A DNA stretch of 64,000 bases from Rosistilla ulvae (lineage in GTDB: Bacteria > Planctomycetota > Planctomycetia > Pirellulales > Pirellulaceae). Made by a program: the position numbers and the translations under genes. Numbering within the stretch: the stretch's first letter is position 1; each line of letters starts with the position of its first letter. Shown here one piece after another: positions 17,483 to 27,551 of this stretch. The stretch lies in assembly GCF_007741475.1 (NCBI RefSeq), contig NZ_CP036261.1, forward strand, positions 3,721,798 to 3,785,797, in the 5' to 3' direction. The notes below the pieces were generated by a model that ran no database searches, was not told where the DNA came from, and saw only the letters and a program-made list of their open reading frames with translations.

Positions 17483-17944
17483 ATGACAGATGAAACGCTG
17501 CAACACCCCGTGATTGGATGGCGTGAATGGGTGGGGCTTCCCGAACTGGGGATCGGCCGAATCAAAGCAAAGGTCGATACCGGTGCCCGATCCAGCAGCT
17601 TGCATGCGATCGATATCGTCGAAGAAGAACGCGACGGCGTGACCTTCCTGCAATTCAAAGTCTTGCCAGCCCAACGCAAGGAACGGTTTGTCGAAGTCGC
17701 CGCCCAATTGTTGGAATATCGCCATGTCCGCAGCAGCAGCGGCAAAGCTTCGTCGCGCCCGGTGATCCTGACCAACGTTGCTATTCTTGGCCAATCCTGG
17801 CCGATCGAACTGACCCTCGCCAACCGCACCTCGATGGGATTTCGGATGTTGTTGGGACGCGAAGCGTTTCGCGGCCGGATGTTGGTCGATGCGGGAAAGT
17901 CTTATTACGGCGGCAAACCCAAACGTCGTCGCCCATCCAATTAG
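17483..17944 (+). CDS. RimB-like retropepsin-fold 'ATP-dependent zinc protease' family protein
   Basis: 153 residues from the ATG at 17483, which has AGG six bases upstream; an ATG at 17477 touches that site and is less likely. Blocks of the Zn_protease (PF05618-type) family are [31 protein letters not shown] with the aspartic-protease-like D-T-G-A, and [20 protein letters not shown]. The family label says zinc protease, but the fold and DTGA motif are retropepsin-like. It lies 63 bases upstream of a rimK homologue, matching the rimB-rimK pairing known in pseudomonads, where the proteins act together on ribosomal protein S6 glutamylation. Confidence 0.85.
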   Translation: MTDETLQHPVIGWREWVGLPELGIGRIKAKVDTGARSSSLHAIDIVEEERDGVTFLQFKVLPAQRKERFVEVAAQLLEYRHVRSSSGKASSRPVILTNVAILGQSWPIELTLANRTSMGFRMLLGREAFRGRMLVDAGKSYYGGKPKRRRPSN

Positions 17945-18007
17945 CCTTCGTCCCTGACCGCGCGTACACAAAACTTTACTCTTCGCCCAAAACGCATTAG
18001 GTTCCTC

Positions 18008-19258
18008 ATGAAACTTGCCATCCTTTCGTGCAGCCTCGGCTGCTACAGCACTCGTCGTCTGCGAGAATCGGCTGTCGCGCGTGGCCATTCGGTCAAAGTG
18101 CTCAATACGCTGAAGTTCGCCATCGACGTCGAACAAGGCGTCCCCGAACTCTATTTCCGCAGCAAGCGGTTGAGCCACTACGATGCCGTCCTACCGCGGA
18201 TCGGATCGTCGATCACCTATTTCGGTACCGCTGTCGTTCGCCAGTTCGAACAGATGGATGTCTTTTGTGCCAATACATCCAACGGCATCTCCAACTCACG
18301 CGATAAACTGCGCAGCTTGCAGATCCTCAGCCGCCATCAGATCGGGATCCCCCAAACGACCTTCGTCCGCGATCGCAAGGATGTCTTACCCGCGATCGAA
18401 CGCATCGGCGGCGCCCCGGTGATCATCAAATTGTTGGAGGGAACGCAAGGCGTCGGTGTGATCTTGGCCGACAACGTGAAAGTTGCCGAAGCGATCATCG
18501 AAACGCTGCACAGCACCCGCCAAAACGTCTTGGTCCAAAAATTCGTCGCCGAGAGCAAGGGACGCGATATCCGCGCGTTTGTCGTCGGCGACCAGGTCGT
18601 TGCGGCGATGCGACGCGTTGCCCAAGGTTCCGAATTCCGCAGCAACGTCCACCGTGGTGGCCGAACCGAACCGGTCGAACTCGATGAGACCTATTGCCAA
18701 GTTGCCATACGGGCCGCCCAAATCATGGGCCTCCGCGTCGCGGGAGTCGATATGCTCGAAGGGAACGATGGACCGCAGGTGATGGAGGTCAATTCCTCGC
18801 CAGGACTCGAAGGAATCGAATCCTGCACCCAATTGGATGTCGCCGGCGCAATCATCGACTACATGGCCGCTCAAGTCGATTTCCCAGAGATCGACCTCCG
18901 CCAACGCCTAACCGTCAGCCGCGGCTACGGCGTCACAGAGATCTTCATTCCCGAGGGATCCGAATACGTCGGCAAGACGATCGATGAATCGGGACTTCCC
19001 GAGATCGACATCAATGTCCTCACCCTCTATCGCGGAACCACCGTGATCCCCAACCCGAGGCTGAAGCGTTCGCTGGAACCGAACGACCGCTTGTTGTGCT
19101 TTGGAAAACTCGATCACATGCGGAGCATGATTCCCGAACGGACACGGCGGAAGCGACGGCCGACCGTCAAAGTTCTCCCAACGCCCCCCGAGCGTCCCGA
19201 AACGGAGAACGTCGATCTCCCACCGGAAAGAAACGCGAATGGTGAAGAGGAAAACTAG
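18008..19258 (+). CDS. rimK: RimK family ATP-grasp ligase with C-terminal TrkA-C domain
   Basis: 416 residues. Residues 1-290 are a complete RimK: N-terminal [23 protein letters not shown]-grasp core with [20 protein letters not shown] and [20 protein letters not shown], metal-binding [20 protein letters not shown] and SPGLEGIE. RimK adds glutamates to the C-terminus of ribosomal protein S6. E. coli RimK ends near residue 300; here residues 305-375 add a TrkA-C/RCK-C-like ligand-binding domain ([20 protein letters not shown], then [12 protein letters not shown]), followed by a basic then acidic tail. Such domains bind nucleotides or other small ligands, so the fusion suggests regulated ligation. 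Confidence 0.9.
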   Translation: MKLAILSCSLGCYSTRRLRESAVARGHSVKVLNTLKFAIDVEQGVPELYFRSKRLSHYDAVLPRIGSSITYFGTAVVRQFEQMDVFCANTSNGISNSRDKLRSLQILSRHQIGIPQTTFVRDRKDVLPAIERIGGAPVIIKLLEGTQGVGVILADNVKVAEAIIETLHSTRQNVLVQKFVAESKGRDIRAFVVGDQVVAAMRRVAQGSEFRSNVHRGGRTEPVELDETYCQVAIRAAQIMGLRVAGVDMLEGNDGPQVMEVNSSPGLEGIESCTQLDVAGAIIDYMAAQVDFPEIDLRQRLTVSRGYGVTEIFIPEGSEYVGKTIDESGLPEIDINVLTLYRGTTVIPNPRLKRSLEPNDRLLCFGKLDHMRSMIPERTRRKRRPTVKVLPTPPERPETENVDLPPERNANGEEEN

Positions 19259-19430
19259 CCAACAAAGAAGGGTTATTCACAACGCGGGACAGCGACACCA
19301 CCTGACAGAGGATCGATTTCAGTCGAAACTGTCGACAACCGCGTTGCAACCATTGCCCACCTGATGTTCCAACAATAGATTGAACCGGTGTCTCTTGTCA
19401 CATCGGCAATCGAACAGCAGGTGATGGACG

Positions 19431-21074
19431 ATGAAAAAGATCGATTGGCTCGCCCGCGTGCTCCTCGTGTTTCAGTTCCTCTCGATTGCGTCGGGCGGTG
19501 TTGCGCAAACAGTCCCCGATGGCGATCGTTTGAAAGATCGGACGCCCCCCGGATTTGCGATCGGCGGCGTCTTGCACGCATACGACGACGACAGCTTTGC
19601 CCCCACGTACGTCGACACCGCGATCCGCGAATTCAACGCGACGACGTTGACAACCTACATGGCCTACGGCGCTTGGCCCGACCCCGCGGGGGGGCCAGCT
19701 TTGCAACCGTGGACCCAAGCCGTCGATTGGGCGACCGTCAACAACCTTCCGGTGCATGGACATGCGTTGGTCTATCCGTTGGCCAACCAGAATCTAGCCT
19801 GGTACGTTGCCCTTCCCGACGATCAATTGGAACCGACGCTAGAACAGTTCGTCACCGCGATGGCCGCCAGCCGCGCGGGGCACGTTTGGGTATGGGATGT
19901 CGTCAACGAAGTCATGGCCGATGACGGCGGACCGATGGATGCCGACGGCCTGCGAACCGACCTCCGCGAATACCAGGCGATCGGTCCCGAATACGTTGAC
20001 AAAGCGTTCCACTGGGCAGCCGCTGCCGATCCCAACGCACTACGGATTATCAACGACTACTCGATCGTCGATGGACGCGACAAAGCCGATCGCTTGCTCG
20101 CCTATATGATCAAACTCCGCGACCGAGGCGTGCCGATCGACGGCGTCGGACTTCAGCTGCACTTTTTGGACACGACATCGACTCCAGACATCGCCGCGAT
20201 TGAAACCAACTTCCAACGTTTTGCAGATGCCGGATTTCGGATCTTCATCACCGAATTCGATCTCCCGGCAACACGTCGCAACAACGCTTCCGACCAGCCC
20301 AACGAAGGCGAGGTGCAGCGTCAACGGAACGCCTTCAAACAGATCACACGCGTCGCATTGGAACAACCGGCTTGTGAGGCCCTATTTTTCTGGGACTTTG
20401 CCGACGAGCGATCTTGGCTACATCCATCCATGATCGACATCGAATTCATCTCGCAGGGCCAGTTCACGTTTCCGACGATGTTTTCCGGTGGACGCGAGAA
20501 CCCGATCGTCGCCAAAGCCGCCTACTACGGCGTTCAGGAGGCGCTCACCGAATTTGTAGGCACCTACCGCATCAACAGTCTGCTGGAGCCCGGCTCGGGA
20601 CTTCTTTCGCGAGCCGCCCGAAGCGATGGACAAGGAGGTGTCTCGGCAACCGACCAAGTCGAACTGATCGATGACGACGACAACTCGCTCGCTTACTCTA
20701 GCGCTAAATGGTCTCTGGAACCTGTCGCATCGGGCCTGGTACGGGTCCGATGCATGTGGAATAGCGAAACGGGATATCTGTCGCGTGCTGGCAGCTTCGA
20801 CGGTCAACAGTGGCAACCAGGACCGGCGGTCTATCTGGCGAACTTCCAGCCCGACTGGCTCAGCCAGATGTGGTTCGTCGCACTCCAGCCCGACGGAAGC
20901 GTGACGTTGCAAAATGCCTGGGGCAGCAACAACGGTTACCTGACGCGGGATACGCAGCTGGCTCCCCAGAAGTGGAAGAACCGGCGGTCGTTTGACACCA
21001 CGCCGATGAAGTCGGTTTCGATGGGCGAACAGGGCGAGGCGGCAACCCGGTGGTTGCTGATGCCGACGCGTTAG
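19431..21074 (+). CDS. GH10 endo-1,4-beta-xylanase with C-terminal beta-trefoil-like domain
   Basis: 547 residues with a signal peptide (cleavage near GVAQ, residue 26), so exported. The GH10 catalytic residues are clear: acid/base E160 in HVWVWDVVNE and nucleophile E275 in IFITEFDLPA. The catalytic barrel spans about residues 35-365. The usual GHxLVWH block is GHALVYPLAN here, so the Trp-His pair of the xylose subsite is replaced and specificity may differ. Residues 370-547 repeat a YRINSLLEPGSGLLSRA / GYLSRAGSFDG / GYLTRDTQL pattern, like a fascin/ricin-type trefoil that binds sugars. Monocistronic, ended by a perfect hairpin at 21114. Confidence 0.88.
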   Translation: MKKIDWLARVLLVFQFLSIASGGVAQTVPDGDRLKDRTPPGFAIGGVLHAYDDDSFAPTYVDTAIREFNATTLTTYMAYGAWPDPAGGPALQPWTQAVDWATVNNLPVHGHALVYPLANQNLAWYVALPDDQLEPTLEQFVTAMAASRAGHVWVWDVVNEVMADDGGPMDADGLRTDLREYQAIGPEYVDKAFHWAAAADPNALRIINDYSIVDGRDKADRLLAYMIKLRDRGVPIDGVGLQLHFLDTTSTPDIAAIETNFQRFADAGFRIFITEFDLPATRRNNASDQPNEGEVQRQRNAFKQITRVALEQPACEALFFWDFADERSWLHPSMIDIEFISQGQFTFPTMFSGGRENPIVAKAAYYGVQEALTEFVGTYRINSLLEPGSGLLSRAARSDGQGGVSATDQVELIDDDDNSLAYSSAKWSLEPVASGLVRVRCMWNSETGYLSRAGSFDGQQWQPGPAVYLANFQPDWLSQMWFVALQPDGSVTLQNAWGSNNGYLTRDTQLAPQKWKNRRSFDTTPMKSVSMGEQGEAATRWLLMPTR

Positions 21075-21113
21075 ATCGGCCTTTCGGCAACTTTGTCGTC
21101 TGGCACTCTAACC

Positions 21114-21138
21114 GCAATGCGAGCCCATCTCGCATTGC
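21114..21138. terminator. Bidirectional hairpin terminator between xylanase and tauE genes
   Basis: GCAATGCGAG-CCCAT-CTCGCATTGC: a perfect 10-bp stem with a 5-base loop in the 93-base gap between two convergent genes. CTTTTG follows shortly on the + strand. Confidence 0.7.
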
Positions 21139-21167
21139 ACGTCGCTTTTGGAATCTTGAAGCGCTAC

Positions 21168-22232
21168 CTAATCTTCGGCATCGGCCCATTCCATCGGCAC
21201 CTCGGCCGTTGGCACTTCGAGATGAAGGTCTTCGAGAATCGGACGGTCGTTGCCACATTGATACAGCAAATGGAACAGACCGTTGACTGCCAACACCGCC
21301 GCGATCGAAGCGGCTAGTGCCATCCCGGTCACTCCCTCTTGGACGATCGTCCAGACGAATTGCAGAATGCAGAGCATCGAGACGGCCAGCAAGGTAGGAG
21401 TCCGCGAGATCAGATTAACGATCAACGCGCCAAACGGGGCTCCCAACGCGACCACGGGAGCTGCCGCCAGCCAGTTCGCGTAGACCTCGGGATCCATGTA
21501 GTAAAAACTGGGATTCAAACGCGACAGGAAGACATTCCAGCCGATCCCCACAACCGATGTGAAGGCCATGATCACAACCGAGGTCGGAATCGCAATCTTC
21601 AGGTCGGCCCGGTACAGCAACACCAGCGTTGCGTAGATCAACATGTCGATCCCCACGCCGGTTAAAGAGGCGACGATTCCGCCGGTCAGTCCTACCGCCA
21701 AACCGATCCAGCGATCCCAATCGCGCCAAAGATCGCTGACGCCTTCAGTCTCGACCAACTCGCGAAGCTTGATCAGATGCATGATCCCAAAGCTGCACCA
21801 AACGACGGCAAAGGTTAACTTAACCCACAGATCGGGAACATACGGAGCGATCACCGTCGCCCCCAACGGCATCCCAATCAAAGATCCGAGCATTGCCGGC
21901 TTTAACAACCCCCAATCGATCGGCCGCCGCGCGGCGAGAATGTAGACGCCGGCCGAGACCATGCCAATCGATTGCACTGCGAGGCCAAAATTCCGCCCCA
22001 GCGAACCAGGCATGTCGAACAACAACACCAGCACTGGAAACCCTACCGTCCCGCCTCCCATGGGAGTCGAACCAGCGACGTACGATCCCAATGCCATCGC
22101 CAAAGCAATCCCCCAGTGCGCTCGAATCGATTCCCATTCGTCGCCCCAGACGACCAGCCCCAACCAAATGCAGTAGAAGACAAGCAGCCACAAACCGAAG
22201 GGCCACATTTTCGAAAGCGATCGACGCGACAT
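21168..22232 (-). CDS. TauE/SafE family sulfite exporter-like permease
   Basis: 354 residues, with about eight or nine hydrophobic helices. Family features are the glycine-rich repeated halves (YVAGSTPMGGGTVGFPVLVL near the N-terminus, GLTGGIVASLTGVGIDMLIY in the second half) and PLGATVIAPYVPDLWVK between. TauE/SafE proteins export sulfite or related organosulfur anions across the inner membrane; substrate here is unknown. A hydrophilic C-terminal tail faces the cytoplasm. The gene lies 52 bases after a MarR regulator gene on the same strand and is probably controlled from the MarR promoter/operator at 22795-22836. Confidence 0.88.
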   Translation of the reverse strand: MSRRSLSKMWPFGLWLLVFYCIWLGLVVWGDEWESIRAHWGIALAMALGSYVAGSTPMGGGTVGFPVLVLLFDMPGSLGRNFGLAVQSIGMVSAGVYILAARRPIDWGLLKPAMLGSLIGMPLGATVIAPYVPDLWVKLTFAVVWCSFGIMHLIKLRELVETEGVSDLWRDWDRWIGLAVGLTGGIVASLTGVGIDMLIYATLVLLYRADLKIAIPTSVVIMAFTSVVGIGWNVFLSRLNPSFYYMDPEVYANWLAAAPVVALGAPFGALIVNLISRTPTLLAVSMLCILQFVWTIVQEGVTGMALAASIAAVLAVNGLFHLLYQCGNDRPILEDLHLEVPTAEVPMEWADAED

Positions 22233-22284
22233 CAGCTCACCCTTTGCAAGGCGTCAGAAGCGTGAAACACGCCCCTGCCGCGAT

Positions 22285-22788
22285 TCAGGAACCGTCTTCC
22301 AACCAGTCACAACTAGCATCTTCATGCGGACGTCGGGCCGATTTAAGCAGATCGATCAACTGGTGTCGCTGTGCCGAATCGAGGTGCCCCAATTGTTGCC
22401 GATGCATTTCAAGAACCGCATCGGCCATCGACGCCAAAAGTGCATGCCCCTGTTCGGTCAACCCGATCTCGACGACCCGGCGATTCTCCACCCGCCGCGT
22501 CCGTTGAATCAGACCGCGCTTCTGCAATCGGTCGAGCATCCGCGTGGTATCGGGAGCACGCGAAATCAAACGCCGCCCCAGTTCCATCGTCTGCATCCCG
22601 TCCGGCGCCACTTGTTGCAGCAAACGGAGCGCGTTGTATTGCTGAGCCGAAAGATCGTGCTGAGCAAACAATTGTTCCTCGACAGCTTTTAAGCAGTCGT
22701 AGGTTCGCCAAAGATGCAGAAACACTTCCTGCTCGGGCGAATCGAAGCGAGCTTGTTGCGCCGTCGGAGATTTTGCGGGAGATGCCAT
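22285..22788 (-). CDS. MarR family transcriptional regulator
   Basis: 167 residues. Winged-helix MarR fold: dimerisation helix FLHLWRTYDCLKAVEEQLFA, recognition region LGRRLISRAPDTTRMLDRLQ, and wing GLIQRTRRVENRRVVEIGLT with the conserved D/N-R-R pattern, then EQGHALL. A single Cys sits near the C-terminus (ASCDWLEDGS), not in the OhrR-type position. It heads a two-gene unit with a TauE/SafE exporter, and an almost perfect 28-base inverted repeat overlaps its promoter, which indicates autoregulation. The likely logic is derepression of the exporter when the regulator binds a small toxic compound. Confidence 0.94.
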   Translation of the reverse strand: MASPAKSPTAQQARFDSPEQEVFLHLWRTYDCLKAVEEQLFAQHDLSAQQYNALRLLQQVAPDGMQTMELGRRLISRAPDTTRMLDRLQKRGLIQRTRRVENRRVVEIGLTEQGHALLASMADAVLEMHRQQLGHLDSAQRHQLIDLLKSARRPHEDASCDWLEDGS

Positions 22789-22794
22789 CGACGC

Positions 22795-22836
22795 ATCATG
22801 AACCGCTCAACAACAGTTGTCAAGACAACTATTGTT
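22795..22836 (-). promoter_or_regulatory. MarR operator overlapping a sigma-70-like promoter
   Basis: On the + strand, AACAACAGTTGTC (22809-22821), AA, GACAACTATTGTT (22824-22836): 13-base half sites with one mismatch. On the minus strand the centre supplies TTGACA (22823-22818), 17 bases from CATGAT (22800-22795), a 4/6 match to TATAAT, so transcription would start a few bases before the marR ATG at 22788. A repressor bound here would cover the -35 box. Confidence 0.75.
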
Positions 22837-22879
22837 TTAACGTCAAGTCGAGCCTGCTGAATCGTCTGTCGAACGGTGA

Positions 22880-23845
22880 TCAATAATCGCCCAGAACGTT
22901 GCCATCCTGCTTGCGACACAGGTCGACGAAGATCTCCGAATCGACAGTTTCGGCAAGCGTTCGGGTCGAACCATCCGCCAAAACGATCACGATCACACCG
23001 GGATGGAATCCATAAGGGGAAGACGTATTGTCGACGTTGATGTATTTGGTGCAGGTATCGCAACCTTTGCTCAATCCGTCGTCGCTCCAGTTGTAGATTC
23101 CGATGCCGTTGTTTCCAGCCCAAGGTCCATAAGCGTAGAACTGGGCATTGGTTACCGAAGGCTGTTGTTTTCCAAGCAACCAATGGGTTGGTTTGCCAGT
23201 CATTTCAAACAACAGCATGGTATTGCTGGTTCCGTCGGTGATGTCCGCAAACCGACTGCCCGTCTCATTCAAGATTCCCGCCGCCGAATCGAAGGCGGAG
23301 ACCAGTGGATCCCCCTGCAAACGATGGATCCCACGGACTCCCTGATAGGACGTTTCAAACGCTGTCAAGTTCGGATCGAGCGCTGCGGGATCGGTCGTCC
23401 ACCCCATGTTCCATCCCGCGTAGATCGGCATCGTTCGATCGCCGGGAGTCGACGGGCATGTGAACGCCGGTACTTCCATATTGACCGCCGTTTGATTCAC
23501 CACATCGTCAAAGCCGTAGTTTTGATCGTAGATGTCGTGGAGATTCGATCCTTCCATATAGGGCAGCAGCATCGCCAAAAACCCCGTCACGACCGTCGTG
23601 GGAGCACCAGCCGAATTGGTCCCGGCGTAGACCAATCGCCCCGGAGGCATCCGCCGTATCGTGGAATGATAGTTGTGGCAAGCCAAACCGATTTGGCGGA
23701 CGTTGTTGGTGCACTGCATCCTGCGAGCCGCTTCGCGAGCCGCCTGAACCGCCGGCAGCAAAAGACCGACCAAAATGCCGATGATGGCGATGACAACAAG
23801 CAATTCAACAAGCGTAAAGGCGGGACGGATAGACCGCGTGCGCAT
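22880..23845 (-). CDS. DUF1559 domain-containing protein with prepilin-type N-terminus
   Basis: 321 residues; AAGGGAA precedes the ATG. The N-terminus has the type IV prepilin cleavage/methylation signal AFTLVELLVVIAIIGILVGL directly followed by LLPAVQAAREAARRMQCTNN, the hallmark of the large planctomycete DUF1559 family. The C-terminus has the usual His-rich signature (YGFHPGVIVIVLADGSTRTL). These proteins are thought to be secreted pseudopilin-like proteins; function is unknown and genomes carry many copies. A second copy lies at 39766. Its 3' end is close to the MarR operator region but on the same strand, with no sign of shared function. Confidence 0.93.
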   Translation of the reverse strand: MRTRSIRPAFTLVELLVVIAIIGILVGLLLPAVQAAREAARRMQCTNNVRQIGLACHNYHSTIRRMPPGRLVYAGTNSAGAPTTVVTGFLAMLLPYMEGSNLHDIYDQNYGFDDVVNQTAVNMEVPAFTCPSTPGDRTMPIYAGWNMGWTTDPAALDPNLTAFETSYQGVRGIHRLQGDPLVSAFDSAAGILNETGSRFADITDGTSNTMLLFEMTGKPTHWLLGKQQPSVTNAQFYAYGPWAGNNGIGIYNWSDDGLSKGCDTCTKYINVDNTSSPYGFHPGVIVIVLADGSTRTLAETVDSEIFVDLCRKQDGNVLGDY

Positions 23846-24397
23846 CGGAAGATTCCCTTTTCAGTTCGGTGTGTCAGTCGTGCGAGACGTTGACGCGTTC
23901 CTGGCTGGCGAAGGGAAAACAACGGCCGTAGCTCGTCGCCCCGGGCTTGCTTGGTAGCTGCAACTGAGACTCAATCCCAATAGTAGAGTCAACCTCCCCC
24001 CGCTTTTCAAGTCCTCCGATCACCATTTTAAGGCCCCTTGGTAAACGAGCCTTCACCGCCAAAGACGCCCCCCGGTCCGCCCAAACCGATTGGGGCAAGA
24101 TGCCCCAGCGCTGCGTCATGCCCCGTCCCATCAACGCCTCGGAGAGCCGCTTTGCCTCCCTCGGGCGCATCTTGCAATTTTCTTTTCGCACTGCAAATCG
24201 TTGACATTCCGATCGCATCGACGCTTCTTGAGCCAGGTGAAGAGGGCCGTTCATCCCGTTTGGCACAAACCGTGCGTTTAGGACACACCAACGGATCGCA
24301 TCACTCAGGGAGTGGTGATATCGAGCCGCACCACGGCAGCGTGGATACTTTGATTTTTTAGGCCGCCTTCCCGGTGGCGAACTTTAGGAGCACCTAA
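23846..24397. other. Long divergent intergenic region upstream of degP, no gene seen
   Basis: About 550 bases between the DUF1559 gene (leftward) and the DegP-type protease (rightward). A ribosome site AGGAG lies eight bases before the degP ATG. TTGACA occurs at 24201 but without a good -10 at the right spacing. Frames on either strand here have no recognisable product. The length suggests regulated expression of the stress protease. Confidence 0.6.
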
Positions 24398-25918
<1,521 letters not shown>

Positions 25919-25941
25919 TCGTCCCCGTCGCCCACCCCCTC

Positions 25942-25966
25942 GCGCTCGACTTTCGAGCGCTCTTTT
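25942..25966 (+). terminator. Intrinsic terminator after degP
   Basis: GCGCTCGA-CTT-TCGAGCGC, a perfect 8-bp stem with a 3-base loop followed by TCTTTT, 23 bases past the degP stop codon. Confidence 0.8.
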
Positions 25967-26081
25967 GAGGCACGTCGCAACGGCAATGGTTCACCCAGCC
26001 AACCGCCGTTGCGACGATTTGCCAAACGACTAATCACCGCATCACCGCTTGAATGCACCAACCAACCCGGAGAAGAGCCCC

Positions 26082-27398
26082 ATGGTCCGCTTTGCCAATC
26101 AATCGTCGTCTCATCGCTGGGGCAGCCAGTCCCGCACACTAAGTCGATCCACTTCGAGCAACGACAACGAAGGCCTCGAAGAATATTTCGCCGACGTCTC
26201 GAAAACCCGTCTATTGACCTCAGCCGAAGAAATCGCCGCGACAAAGCGGATCAAAAAGACCGGCACCGTCTACCGCCACTGCTTGTTGATGCACCGTCGG
26301 ATATTGCCTGGAATCATCGACGCTTTGACAACCGTTGACGCCCGCGACGTGCGGATCGACACCGTGATCGAGGTTGCCCCAAACGATCTGCCCAGGATCA
26401 AGTTTTTGCGCAAAGCGATCCCGCATGTCATCGAATCGTTGCTGCGGATCGACCATGAAGATACCGTCGATCGGAAACTGGTCGCCGCCCGCCGCTGCAG
26501 TCAGGCCAGACGACAATCGGCCCTCGCACGGCTCCGCCGACGCCGACATTCGGTCCGCAACCTATTGAACGACCTGCCGGTCCGCGTCCACATCTTGGAA
26601 GCGGTGTTCGATGCGACCGACTGTCAGTCCACATCGCGTCAACTGGATCGAATTTCCAACCGGGCCGACGATCTACGCGGTCACCTGACTGCGTTGAAGC
26701 AGGACTTCGTCAGTCACCATCTACGCCTGGTGATCCCGATCGCCAAACAATACCGCGGCCGCGGACTCGGCTTTCTCGACTTGGTTCAAGAAGGGAACGC
26801 GGTGTTGATGAAGGCTATCGACAAATTTGATCCCGATCGCGGCTTCCGCTTCAGCACCTACGCGACATGGTGGATTCGGCAAGCGATCAGCCGTGCGGTG
26901 GCGGTCCAAGGCCGGCTGGTCCGGGTACCTCAAGCCGCGTTCTCGGGAGTCAAACAGGTCCGTCAAACCCAAGAGCAATTCTACCGCCAGCATCGCCGCG
27001 ATCCCGACCCACACGAGATCGCGCGGGATGCGGGGATGTCGTTTGAATCGACCAAGCGGGCGTTGGGAGCGCTGCGGGAAACGGTTTCCATCGACGATCG
27101 TTTGGACGACGACCGGTTGACGTTGGCCGAAACCCTGCCCGAAGCTTCGGAGACATCCGATCCCGCCTATCTGCAGGAGCAAGAGAACCTGCGCCCGATG
27201 GTGCTGTCGATGCTGGGCCGCTTGGAACCGCGTGAACGGCGGATCGTCGAATTGCGGTTCGGGATCAAAGATGGCATCCCACGAACGCTGACCCAAGTCA
27301 GCTCGGCAATGTCGCTGTCCCGCGAGCGGATCCGACAGATCCAAACCCAAGCGCTGTCAAAGTTGGAAGGGATGAGCGAAGAGCTCGACGACTTCTAA
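26082..27398 (+). CDS. Sigma-70 family RNA polymerase sigma factor (RpoD-related)
   Basis: 438 residues from the ATG at 26082, which has GGAGAAG about seven bases upstream; a TTG at 26049 lacks such a site. Region 1.2 ([20 protein letters not shown], residues 32-55) is followed by about 150 basic, non-conserved residues, then region 2 ([40 protein letters not shown], 213-278), region 3 ([20 protein letters not shown]) and region 4 ([32 protein letters not shown]). Region 1.1 is absent. It is closer to group 1/2 sigmas than to ECF, probably an alternative factor rather than the housekeeping one. Confidence 0.92.
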   Translation: MVRFANQSSSHRWGSQSRTLSRSTSSNDNEGLEEYFADVSKTRLLTSAEEIAATKRIKKTGTVYRHCLLMHRRILPGIIDALTTVDARDVRIDTVIEVAPNDLPRIKFLRKAIPHVIESLLRIDHEDTVDRKLVAARRCSQARRQSALARLRRRRHSVRNLLNDLPVRVHILEAVFDATDCQSTSRQLDRISNRADDLRGHLTALKQDFVSHHLRLVIPIAKQYRGRGLGFLDLVQEGNAVLMKAIDKFDPDRGFRFSTYATWWIRQAISRAVAVQGRLVRVPQAAFSGVKQVRQTQEQFYRQHRRDPDPHEIARDAGMSFESTKRALGALRETVSIDDRLDDDRLTLAETLPEASETSDPAYLQEQENLRPMVLSMLGRLEPRERRIVELRFGIKDGIPRTLTQVSSAMSLSRERIRQIQTQALSKLEGMSEELDDF

Positions 27399-27409
27399 GC
27401 CAGTCCGGC

Positions 27410-27458
27410 GGCCAACCGATTGGCCGATCGCCCAGCGAACTTCGCACCGAGGTTCGCT
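27410..27458. terminator. Tandem hairpins between sigma factor and phosphatase genes
   Basis: Two stems in the 153-base convergent gap: GGCCAA-CCGA-TTGGCC (27410-27425, 6 bp) and AGCGAAC-11 bases-GTTCGCT (27434-27458, 7 bp). No U-tract, but both are perfect and just past the sigma gene stop. Confidence 0.45.
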
Positions 27459-27551
27459 GAACCGTTAACCTCCCCCGCGGCGCGCGGGCAAGTTGCAGTC
27501 CGCTGATATGTTGCAGCGGCTGCGCGAACCCCGCGTCGCGGAATTTGGAAA

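Noticed and set aside
17303-18178. Long open frame upstream of trpS in the same phase
   Set aside because: It is antisense to the RimB-like gene and unlike any TrpRS; the family N-terminus begins at 17302.
23955-23985. CTGAGACTCA, a Fur-box-like element upstream of the DUF1559 gene
   Set aside because: Only a short half-site match, no full inverted repeat, and no iron-related gene nearby.
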